From Qipengyuania pacifica (lineage in GTDB: Bacteria > Pseudomonadota > Alphaproteobacteria > Sphingomonadales > Sphingomonadaceae), in NCBI RefSeq assembly GCF_019857205.1, contig NZ_JAHWXO010000009.1:1-64000 (forward strand): a stretch of DNA of 64,000 bases, read 5' to 3'. Each line of letters starts with the position of its first letter. Within the stretch, counting starts at the first letter, position 1. The notes below the pieces were generated by a model, which ran no database searches, was not told where the DNA came from, and saw nothing but the letters and a program-made list of their open reading frames with translations. Below are positions 7,974 to 15,938 of this stretch, piece by piece. The position numbers and the translations under genes are program-made.

Positions 7974-10190
7974 TCAGATTCCGCTTCCGGGCTTCGGATT
8001 GCCGACTTCAACCTCGACGAACTTTTTTCGACCTGAGCCAAGCTGCTCCGCAACCATCATCGAGTAGGCATCCTGCGTGAGAGCGGCCAGGGGGCGCCCG
8101 GCTGCCTCGATCTGATAGGGCGACACACGATGACGGGTACAAAGGCCATCGGCGCCGTCGCTGATAAGCTGCGTTTCGAACTCGACGCCCTGCATCGACC
8201 CCTTCGAACGACGGACAGTCGCTACAGCCAACTGACCACCGCCGAGATCCAGAACGATATCGGTTCCTTGCGGGACATCCAGCAGACCTTCGATCATCGC
8301 GCCGGTCTTCGACAGGTTGCGCATCACCACCTTGTAACGGCTATCTTCGTGGATCAGACCGATCCGGCGGAAAACGCGCTTGCGGTCCGCGCGATATTTG
8401 GCGGGACCACGCGGTTCGTATTTGAGCTTGCCCTGTTCGAGGCGCTCCAGGAGTTCCTCGTGCGAAATCGCACGCGAGAAAATATGTCCCTGGATCAGCG
8501 TCGCGCCGCGTTCAGTGACCAGCGCCAGTTCGTCTTCCGCTTCGACGCCTTCTGCGACCGTGTCCATCTTCAGCGCTGCTGCAAGACCCGTGATGGCACT
8601 GAGAATAGCGGCGTTGTTGTTACCTTCTTCCGTAGCACCCCGGACGAAGCTCTGGTCGATCTTGATCTTGTCGAAAGGTGCCGTGCGCAGATAGCTCAGC
8701 GAGCTGTAACCGGTTCCGAAATCGTCCAAAGCCAGACGAACGCCCAGATCCTTCAGTTCTGCGAACATGCGTTGCGATCGATCAGCATCGCCGAGAAAAA
8801 CGCTTTCGGTGATTTCGAGTTCGAGCCTGTCGGGTGAAAGCCCGCTATAGTGCAGCGCATTTTTCACCACATGCGCAAAGTCGTCATGCGAAAACTGGAT
8901 CGCGGAGACATTGACTGCGACACGTAAATCGACCGGCCACTCCTTGGCCTGCCGACACACTTCCCTGAGCGCCCAGTCGCCCATCTCCTTGATGATCCCG
9001 ATTTCCTCGGCCACCGGGATGAAGACGCCGGGCGATATGCTGCCCCGTTCGGGATGTTCCCACCGCATGAGAGCCTCGCAGGCCTGCACGGTGTGTGTCT
9101 TTGCGCAGATCAGTGGCTGATAGTGCATCGACAGTTCGCTATTGGTAATTGCGTCGCGAAGGTCTTCCTCGACCTGCCGACGATGCTTGGCGCCATCCTG
9201 CAGATCGCTCGAATAGAAACGATACTGGCCTCGCCCGCCCCCCTTGGCGGCGTAGAGCGCGAGATCGGTGGCCTTGACCAGTTCCTCGGTGTCGAGCCCG
9301 TCATACGGTGCAATCGCGATGCCAACTGATGTACCGATAATCGCGCGCGCGCCATTGATCGAATAAGGTTGGGAGATCATCTGGATCAGCCTTTGGCCCA
9401 ATTCGCCCAGTGCACCCCGGTCATCGATGTCGGGAAGCATGATCTGGAATTCGTCACCGCCCAGTCGACCGATTTCGCCCTTGTCGCCGACAATACGGCC
9501 AAGTCTCGCTGCAACCTGCTTCAGCAATTCGTCGCCGGCTGGGTGGCCAAGCGTATCGTTGACCTGTTTGAATCGATCGAGATCGAGCATCAAAAGCGCG
9601 CAGGAGCGCTTGGAATTGCGGTACGCCGCGAGCGTTGCCGACAGCCGCTTGGTCATGCGGTGACGATTGGACAGCCCGGTCAGCGAATCATACTGCGCGA
9701 GCCGTTCGGCATCGCGTTGGCTTTCACGGCTGCGGGTGATGTCTTTCGCACTCCCGCGGTACCCGGTGAAGCGTTGGGCTTCATCGAATTGCGGCTTGCC
9801 GGCGATTTCCCACCACACTTCCTGGCCTGCAACGGCGAGCCTGACGTTCAACTGGCTGATCGAGTTTCGTGCACTGAGCAGGAAAGCGAGCGGCCGCTCG
9901 GTCCGGTTCGGATCATCATCCTGCTCGGTCATGAAGAGATCACCGAGGGGCTTTCCGATGGCCTCGCCGTCGTTCCAGCCAAGCTTGAGAGCGGCATTCT
10001 GGGAAAGATAGATCAGGCGACCCTGAGCGTCCGTAGCCCAGAACCAGCCGAGCCCGGCGGCTTCGAAACTGTCGAGAAGTTCAACCCGGCGCGCCGCATC
10101 GGATACGGCAATAGGGCAAAGCGGCGCATCCTCCAGCGCCTCGTCCTCCATTGTCTTGGCCCGCGTCGCCCGCGAGAAGAACCCACCCAT
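7974..10190 (-). CDS. PAS-GGDEF-EAL-PilZ bifunctional cyclic di-GMP enzyme
   Basis: A 738-residue paralogue of the downstream gene with the same domain order: PAS about 45-155, GGDEF about 170-330, EAL about 345-585 and C-terminal PilZ-like segment. Both catalytic sites look complete: GGDEF in the cyclase, and EALMRW, NVSAIQF, ELEITES, DDFGTG and KIDQSF in the phosphodiesterase. It could make or degrade cyclic di-GMP, with the balance set by the PAS sensor. The PilZ-like tail could bind the product, giving feedback. No transmembrane helix is seen. Its leader contains a terminator-like hairpin at 10211-10243. The divergent neighbour is a ferredoxin reductase-like gene. Confidence 0.93.
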   Translation of the reverse strand: MGGFFSRATRAKTMEDEALEDAPLCPIAVSDAARRVELLDSFEAAGLGWFWATDAQGRLIYLSQNAALKLGWNDGEAIGKPLGDLFMTEQDDDPNRTERPLAFLLSARNSISQLNVRLAVAGQEVWWEIAGKPQFDEAQRFTGYRGSAKDITRSRESQRDAERLAQYDSLTGLSNRHRMTKRLSATLAAYRNSKRSCALLMLDLDRFKQVNDTLGHPAGDELLKQVAARLGRIVGDKGEIGRLGGDEFQIMLPDIDDRGALGELGQRLIQMISQPYSINGARAIIGTSVGIAIAPYDGLDTEELVKATDLALYAAKGGGRGQYRFYSSDLQDGAKHRRQVEEDLRDAITNSELSMHYQPLICAKTHTVQACEALMRWEHPERGSISPGVFIPVAEEIGIIKEMGDWALREVCRQAKEWPVDLRVAVNVSAIQFSHDDFAHVVKNALHYSGLSPDRLELEITESVFLGDADRSQRMFAELKDLGVRLALDDFGTGYSSLSYLRTAPFDKIKIDQSFVRGATEEGNNNAAILSAITGLAAALKMDTVAEGVEAEDELALVTERGATLIQGHIFSRAISHEELLERLEQGKLKYEPRGPAKYRADRKRVFRRIGLIHEDSRYKVVMRNLSKTGAMIEGLLDVPQGTDIVLDLGGGQLAVATVRRSKGSMQGVEFETQLISDGADGLCTRHRVSPYQIEAAGRPLAALTQDAYSMMVAEQLGSGRKKFVEVEVGNPKPGSGI

Positions 10191-10210
10191 CTAAAGCTTA
10201 CCTCTAACTG

Positions 10211-10243
10211 AAAAACCCGGAAAGCGGCCCGAAAGCTCCGGGT
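10211..10243 (-). promoter_or_regulatory. Terminator-like hairpin in the leader of the GGDEF-EAL gene
   Basis: On the minus strand ACCCGGA pairs with TCCGGGT over seven base pairs, with further pairing inside the loop, and is followed at once by a run of Ts (10215-10211). It ends about 20 bases before the ATG at 10190. No minus-strand gene lies upstream within the window that it would terminate, so attenuation of the GGDEF-EAL transcript is possible. The upstream leader is at most about 130 bases. No known riboswitch was recognised. Confidence 0.45.
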
Positions 10244-10372
10244 AACTACTGCATTTACCGGCAATTTCTTTCCAAAGGCATAATCCCGCTGCTAGGCAGT
10301 TGGACGGCTTCGGCGAACTTGCCATGCGCACGGCAGACGTGCATCTAACGCACTGTCTTGCGGGAGAAGGAC

Positions 10373-11683
10373 ATGCGGCACATCGCAATCGTGGGTTCGG
10401 GTCCGGCCGGGTACTACACTGCGGAAGCGGCCGTTAAGAAATGGGGCGATGAGGCCCGCATCGATGTCTTCGACATGTTACCCGTTCCCTTCGGGCTGAT
10501 CCGCACCGGTGTCGCGCCCGATCATCAGTCGATCAAGGGCGTTTCGCGACGTTACGAAAAAACCGCTATCGGCGACACCGTGCGTTTCGTCGGCAATATC
10601 GCGATCGGCCGCGATGTCTCGATAGAAGAACTGCAATCATTGTACGATGCGGTTATCCTTGCCACCGGCGCGCCGAAAGATCGCCTGCTGCGCATCGACG
10701 GGTCCGATGCCGAGAACGTCATCGGGAGTGCGGCATTTGTCGGGTGGTACAATGGCCATCCCGAATTCGCCAATCTGAACCCCGATCTTTCTGGCCGCCA
10801 TGCGGTTGTCGTTGGCATGGGCAATGTTGCGCTCGACGTAGCGCGAATATTGTCCAAGACCGAAGACGAATTCGCCGGTTCGGACATCGTTACCCACGCG
10901 CTTGATGCACTGAGAAACAGCAGCCTCGAAAGCGTCACCATCCTTGGCCGCCGGGGGCCGCATCAGATCATGATGACCCCCAAGGAACTTGGGGAACTCA
11001 TGCAGCTGGAGCGGGCCAGTCCGCAGGTCGAAAGCGCCGACCTGCCGCCGCTCGATGACGATGCCGTGCTTGAGCCGGGAATGCGCAAATCGGTAACTTT
11101 GCTGCGCGAATTTGCCGCCATTCCCCCGAATATTCATGGCGAGAAACCCATCGCGATCGAGTTCGATTTTTTCGCCAGCCCCAAGGCGATCGATGTGACT
11201 GACTGCAGAGCGACAGCCGTGGTGGTCGAACGGACCGTGGTCGAGGCTGGCCGTGCGATCGGCACCGGCGAAACCTACCGCATACCGGCAGATATCGTCA
11301 TAACCTGCATCGGTTACGAGACGTCGCCCATCGAAGGCGTCCCGTTCGACGAACGTGCAGGCCGCTTCGCCAACGATCAGGGCCGCATCCTGCCCGGCCT
11401 ATATTGCGTCGGCTGGGCCAAGCGGGGGCCTAGCGGGACAATCGGCACGAACCGCCCCGATGGCTATTCCGTCATCGATATCGTCGATGAAGACATCGGG
11501 TCGGGACACCGCAGACGGGGGCGCGAGGGATTCGACGATCTGGCGGCAGAGCGCCGGCTCGATATCGTCACCTTCCGCGACTGGCAAAAGATCGAGGAAG
11601 CGGAGATCGCCGCCGCGCGCGACGGGTCGCCACGAGAGAAATTCGTCGACATCGAAAGCATGATCGCTGCGCGCGGATTGTGA
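10373..11683 (+). CDS. Ferredoxin/adrenodoxin-type NADP+ reductase
   Basis: A 436-residue FAD flavoprotein. The N-terminal FAD-binding motif is AIVGSGPAGYYTAEA. It is followed by the family signature DMLPVPFGLIRTGVAPDH and a second dinucleotide motif, VVVGMGNVALDVARIL, for NADP. Near the end is the conserved GWAKRGPSGTIGTN block. This pattern is that of the adrenodoxin reductase/FprA group, which passes electrons from NADPH to a ferredoxin, often serving P450s or Fe-S assembly. No ferredoxin gene is adjacent. ATG 10373 has GGAGAAGG immediately upstream and is preferred to TTG 10358. It is the first gene of a plus-strand run, followed 89 bases later by a PHA synthase gene. Confidence 0.92.
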   Translation: MRHIAIVGSGPAGYYTAEAAVKKWGDEARIDVFDMLPVPFGLIRTGVAPDHQSIKGVSRRYEKTAIGDTVRFVGNIAIGRDVSIEELQSLYDAVILATGAPKDRLLRIDGSDAENVIGSAAFVGWYNGHPEFANLNPDLSGRHAVVVGMGNVALDVARILSKTEDEFAGSDIVTHALDALRNSSLESVTILGRRGPHQIMMTPKELGELMQLERASPQVESADLPPLDDDAVLEPGMRKSVTLLREFAAIPPNIHGEKPIAIEFDFFASPKAIDVTDCRATAVVVERTVVEAGRAIGTGETYRIPADIVITCIGYETSPIEGVPFDERAGRFANDQGRILPGLYCVGWAKRGPSGTIGTNRPDGYSVIDIVDEDIGSGHRRRGREGFDDLAAERRLDIVTFRDWQKIEEAEIAAARDGSPREKFVDIESMIAARGL

Positions 11684-11772
11684 AGCCTGCTTGCCAAAAC
11701 CGTAGCCGGCCCGCATGAATTGCCGAAATGCCGACACAGAGCGGCAGTCAAAAGTGGAGAGAACCGAAAACC

Positions 11773-13461
11773 ATGGCGAAGCTCGAAGATGAAGCTGCCC
11801 AGTCGACCAGCGCGCTTGGGCCCCTTGTCGGCCTGACACGCGAAGACATTTTCGGTGCGGTCGCGGTCATGTTACGCGAAACGGCTTCGGACCCGCAGCG
11901 TCTGATGAAGCACAGCCGGACGATGGGCGAGGACATGATCAAGATCATGACCGGCAAGAGCGATCTCGCCCCCAATCCGAAGGACAAGCGCTTTCAGGAC
12001 CCGGCCTGGCAATACAACCCGTTCATGCGCGCCGGAATGCAATATTACCTCGCCGTGCAGAAGGGCGCAGCGCACTGGCTCGAAGATCTTGAGCTGGACG
12101 AGCTGGAGCGTGATCGTGCGCGCTTCGTTTCGAATATCATCATCGACAGTCTTGCCCCGACCAATACGCTGATCGGCAATCCTTCCGCCCAGAAAATGGC
12201 CATCACCAGCGGCGGCCTGTCGCTGATCAAGGGGCTCAAGAACGCCTATGACGACATGGTCTACAACAAGGGCATGGTCAGCCAGGTCGACAAGAAACCC
12301 TTCAAGCTTGGCGAAAACGTCGCCACGTCCAAAGGCTCCGTAGTTCTGCGCACGGAGATGATGGAGCTGATCCAGTACACCCCGACGACGGACGAGGTTT
12401 ACGAGATCCCCCAGCTCACCATCCCGCCGCAGATAAACAAGATGTACATCAACGATCTGTCGCCGGAAAAATCGGTGGTGAAATACCAGCTCGACAACGG
12501 CATCCAGACCTTCGTCATAAGCTGGAAGAACCCGACGAAGGATCAAGGCCATTGGGACATGGCCGATTACGTCAATTCCTGTCGGGAGGCGCTGGAAGCG
12601 GTCGCCAAGATCACCGGTAGCAAGAAGGTCAACGTTTCCGCCGGGTGCTCCGGCGGTCAGACCGCTACCATGCTGGCCAGCAAGATGGCGTCCGACAAGG
12701 ACGATCTGCTCGGCGCGCTCACACTGATGGTCTGTGTCCTCCATCCCAAGCAGAACGATATCGAGGCCGGTTCGCTGGTCAGCGAAAACGGTCTTGCCCT
12801 CGCCAAACACCGCGCTGCGAAGAAGGGCGTCATCAAGGGGGACGACCTAGCCCGCGGCTTCGCCTGGCTGCGTCCGAACGATCTGATCTGGAACTACGTC
12901 ATCAACAATTACCTGCTTGGACAGGACCCGCCAGCTTTCGATGTGCTGTTCTGGAATGCCGATGCGACCAATCTTTCGGGCGCGTTGATGGGCGATTTCC
13001 TGACGGTGTTCGAAACACTGGCCTTCACGAAAAAGGGCGAGGTCGAGATGGTCGATCACAAGATCGATCTGTCGAAGGTCACGAGCGATCTTTTCATCCT
13101 CGGCGGCGTCACCGATCATATCACACCGTGGAAGGCGACATACCGGTCGACCCAGCTGTTCGGGTCGAAGGACGTGACCTACGTTCTCAGCCATTCCGGC
13201 CACATGCAGGCCATTCTGAACCCTCCGGGCAATCCGAAGGCGAAATATTACATTCAGGGCGATGGCGAAAAGAAGCTCCCCGCGACGGCCGATGAATGGC
13301 TGAAGGGGACCGAAGAGGTCGCCGGTAGCTGGTGGCCTTACTGGATAGACTGGGTTCAGACGCGTTCCGGCAAGAAGAAGAAAGCCCCTGCCAAGCTCGG
13401 GACCAAGCAATACGCCCCCCTGGACCCCGCGCCCGGCCAGTACGTCTTGGAATCCTGCTGA
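11773..13461 (+). CDS. phaC: Poly(3-hydroxyalkanoate) synthase, class II-like
   Basis: A 562-residue alpha/beta-hydrolase-fold polymerase that joins 3-hydroxyacyl-CoA units into storage polyester on granules. The lipase-like box is AGCSGG with nucleophile Cys292. The candidate catalytic Asp lies in GGVTDHITPW and the His in SHSGHMQAIL. The N-terminal region (SDLAPNPKDKRFQDPAWQYN) resembles the medium-chain-length class II enzymes of pseudomonads, as does the immediate downstream depolymerase. The first box residue is Ala where Gly or Ser is usual. ATG 11773 follows GGAGAG; an upstream in-frame ATG at 11728 has no such site. No granule-associated phasin gene is visible nearby. Substrate chain length cannot be read from the sequence. 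Confidence 0.92.
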   Translation: MAKLEDEAAQSTSALGPLVGLTREDIFGAVAVMLRETASDPQRLMKHSRTMGEDMIKIMTGKSDLAPNPKDKRFQDPAWQYNPFMRAGMQYYLAVQKGAAHWLEDLELDELERDRARFVSNIIIDSLAPTNTLIGNPSAQKMAITSGGLSLIKGLKNAYDDMVYNKGMVSQVDKKPFKLGENVATSKGSVVLRTEMMELIQYTPTTDEVYEIPQLTIPPQINKMYINDLSPEKSVVKYQLDNGIQTFVISWKNPTKDQGHWDMADYVNSCREALEAVAKITGSKKVNVSAGCSGGQTATMLASKMASDKDDLLGALTLMVCVLHPKQNDIEAGSLVSENGLALAKHRAAKKGVIKGDDLARGFAWLRPNDLIWNYVINNYLLGQDPPAFDVLFWNADATNLSGALMGDFLTVFETLAFTKKGEVEMVDHKIDLSKVTSDLFILGGVTDHITPWKATYRSTQLFGSKDVTYVLSHSGHMQAILNPPGNPKAKYYIQGDGEKKLPATADEWLKGTEEVAGSWWPYWIDWVQTRSGKKKKAPAKLGTKQYAPLDPAPGQYVLESC

Positions 13462-13485
13462 CAGGCAGTCTTGAAGGATCATTGA

Positions 13486-14352
13486 GTGACCGCATCGAAG
13501 AACGAACCCATGACCGCCACTATCGAAATGATGGAGGCTGGTGGGCGAACCCTGCGCGTGGCGACCTGGCGGCTGGACGACGACCTTGATCATCCCCCGA
13601 TCCTGTTCTTCAATGGTATCGGCGCGAATATCGAAGCTGTCGCCCCGCTGGCCGAAAAGCTGACCGAACGCGCCTTCGTGATGTTCGACATGCCGGGAAC
13701 GGGCGAAAGCCCCGATCCCGCGCTGCCGTATAATCCTTTCACGATGAGCTGGACGGCCAGGCAGGTTCTGGATCAGCTCGGGATCGCCGAAGTCGATGTG
13801 ATGGGTGTTTCGTGGGGGGGTGCCATGGCCCAGCACTTCGCGCTTCAATATCCCAAGCGAACCCACAGACTGGTTCTGGCCGCCACGACGGCAGGGATGC
13901 TCATGGTGCCGGGCAATCCCGCCGCGCTGACCAAGATGGCCAATCCGCGCCGCTACATCGATCCCAAATATATGAACGAGCATTTCCAGACGCTCTACGG
14001 CGGCATCGATCCCGACGGCGGGGCAAACCAGAAGACCAGCCACATCGGCCGCCTCAAGCCGCCATCACCGCGGGGATATTTCTACCAGCTTATCGCCATG
14101 CTGGGATGGACCAGCCTTCCCGCCCTGCCCCTGATGAAGAAGGAAACGCTGGTGATGATGGGCGACGATGATCAGATCGTCCCACTCGTCAATGGGCGCA
14201 TCCTCGCCTCTGCGATCCCCAATGCGCATTTGGAAGTCATAGCGGGCGGCGGCCATCTTTTCCTGCTGACGCATGCCGATCAGTGCATTGGCAAGCTGAG
14301 AGCATTTCTCGACGCTCCGACCACAGACGCGGAACTGGCCAGAGCCGCCTGA
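13486..14352 (+). CDS. phaZ: Intracellular poly(3-hydroxyalkanoate) depolymerase
   Basis: A 288-residue alpha/beta hydrolase with the nucleophile elbow GVSWGG (Ser109), a GDDDQIVPLVNGR acid loop and a GGGHLF histidine near the end. The stretches LFFNGIGANIE, VLAATTAGMLMVPG and MLGWTS closely follow the intracellular medium-chain PHA depolymerase PhaZ of pseudomonads. It would mobilise the polymer made by the preceding synthase. GTG 13486 has AAGGA seven bases upstream; ATG 13510 is an alternative start with a weaker site. The spacing of 24 bases from phaC suggests one transcript. A plain esterase is the main alternative, but the pairing with phaC argues against it. Confidence 0.88.
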   Translation: MTASKNEPMTATIEMMEAGGRTLRVATWRLDDDLDHPPILFFNGIGANIEAVAPLAEKLTERAFVMFDMPGTGESPDPALPYNPFTMSWTARQVLDQLGIAEVDVMGVSWGGAMAQHFALQYPKRTHRLVLAATTAGMLMVPGNPAALTKMANPRRYIDPKYMNEHFQTLYGGIDPDGGANQKTSHIGRLKPPSPRGYFYQLIAMLGWTSLPALPLMKKETLVMMGDDDQIVPLVNGRILASAIPNAHLEVIAGGGHLFLLTHADQCIGKLRAFLDAPTTDAELARAA

Positions 14353-14386
14353 ACAGCGGGACGGCCGGGATCATAAGGAATTGACG

Positions 14387-15874
14387 ATGGCCACCGATCC
14401 CGCGCTTGCCGCAAATCCGCTCGCCAATCAGCCGATACGCCAGACCAGCGGTGAAGGCGGTGCGCTCGGCCGGACCGGATTTTCCTGGGCGATCTTCGAA
14501 TGGGCCCGCAATCCCTATTACATCCTCATCGTCATCTACATCTTCGCGCCGTATTTCGCGCGGGACATCATCGGCGCGGATCTCCTCGCCAGCGGTACGC
14601 TTGCCGGTCTGCCGGACGATCAGGCGCTCGCAGCGGCCAATGCGCAGGGCCAGGCAACGATTGCCTCGGTAACGAAATGGGCCGGATTGATCGCCGCGTT
14701 AACCGCGCCGTTTCTGGGTGCCGCGCTGGACCGCGGGGGGCGACTGAAGCCCATTCTGGCAATCTTCCTCGGATCGATCGTCGTCTGTTCGGCCATGCTC
14801 TGGTTCGCGATGCCGGGCGGCCAGGGGTTGAGCGTAGGCGCGATCATGGTGCTGCTGGTCGTCGCCTATGTCAGCTACACCTATTCCGAGGTCACACATA
14901 ATGCCATGCTCAGCGTTGCGGGCGAGCCCAAGCGGCTGGCGATGATCTCGGGTCTGGGCCTCGGTCTCGGCAATCTTGCTGCAACGCTAATCTTCCTCGC
15001 TATCGCGTTGCTTTTCGTTCTGCCCGCCGCGATCGGCTGGCCTTTTGCGATCCCGCAGTTCGGCGTCGACCTTTCGAAGTTCGAACATGCGCGGCTTGCC
15101 GGGCCGATATGTGCCGTCTGGCTTGCCGTCTTCTCCATCCCGTTTTTTCTCAATGCGCGCGATCCCGGCGTTCCGGGCGCGAGCTGGGCCAGCGCTTTCC
15201 GGGACGGCGCGGTAAGCGTCTGGCGCACTCTTCGTGCAGCGACCCACTACCGCGAACTGATGAAATTCCTCGTAGCACGCATGTTCTATGCCGATGGAAT
15301 GGCTGCCCTCCTGGCGCTTGGCGCGGTCTATGTGGCACTCTTCCTCGGCTGGAATTTCCTGGAAATGCTGTGCTACGCCATTTTTGCCAGCGCCTGCGCC
15401 TTTGCCGGCGGGCTCATCGGCGGATGGCTTGAGTCAAAGGTCGGCGTCAAGCGCGCCCTCCTTGTCGAAATCATGTTGATGGTCCTCGCCGGGCTAACGC
15501 AGCTCAGCATAACCCGCGAAAGCCTGTTTCTCGGGCTGATCGAAAACAGTCAGGTCTGGGACGGCCCGGTCTTCCAGACACTTTCGGACATCGTCTACCT
15601 TTCGCTGATCAGCGTGGTCGCCATCACTGTTACGGCCAGCATTTCGTCTGGCCGCACGATGCTGGTGACGCTTGCCCCGCCGGGCCGCAGCGGCGAATTC
15701 TTCGGCCTCTACGCCATTGCCGGGACGATCACTGTATGGATGGGGCCGCTGCTGGTGGAACAGTTTACCCTTTGGTCGGGCGATCAGCGGATCGGCATGG
15801 TTTCGATCAACATTCTCTTCATCATCGGCTTCGCTACCCTGCTGACCGTCCGAATGCCGGAACGCGCTGCCTAA
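14387..15874 (+). CDS. MFS transporter, UMF1/Atg22-like
   Basis: A 495-residue protein with about 11-12 hydrophobic helices and the layout of the UMF1/Atg22 branch of the major facilitator superfamily, including the opening SWAIFEWARNPYYILIVIYIFAP and a late GRSGEFFGLYAIAG loop. Substrate is unknown. It lies 34 bases after phaZ and shortly before an amidohydrolase, so it might carry fatty-acid or amino-acid derivatives, but nothing in the sequence decides this. ATG 14387 follows AAGGA with good spacing; the TTG six bases earlier is less likely. The inner membrane is the expected location. Confidence 0.85.
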   Translation: MATDPALAANPLANQPIRQTSGEGGALGRTGFSWAIFEWARNPYYILIVIYIFAPYFARDIIGADLLASGTLAGLPDDQALAAANAQGQATIASVTKWAGLIAALTAPFLGAALDRGGRLKPILAIFLGSIVVCSAMLWFAMPGGQGLSVGAIMVLLVVAYVSYTYSEVTHNAMLSVAGEPKRLAMISGLGLGLGNLAATLIFLAIALLFVLPAAIGWPFAIPQFGVDLSKFEHARLAGPICAVWLAVFSIPFFLNARDPGVPGASWASAFRDGAVSVWRTLRAATHYRELMKFLVARMFYADGMAALLALGAVYVALFLGWNFLEMLCYAIFASACAFAGGLIGGWLESKVGVKRALLVEIMLMVLAGLTQLSITRESLFLGLIENSQVWDGPVFQTLSDIVYLSLISVVAITVTASISSGRTMLVTLAPPGRSGEFFGLYAIAGTITVWMGPLLVEQFTLWSGDQRIGMVSINILFIIGFATLLTVRMPERAA

Positions 15875-15938
15875 TCATCGCTGGACAGGTCGGTTGCAAT
15901 GTGGAACCTTCTTTCACCGGAGAGAGGAGCACATATCT

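Noticed and set aside
9369-10211. A 280-codon plus-strand frame opposite the GGDEF-EAL gene
   Set aside because: No ribosome binding site or domain; its sequence is the reverse-frame image of the real gene.
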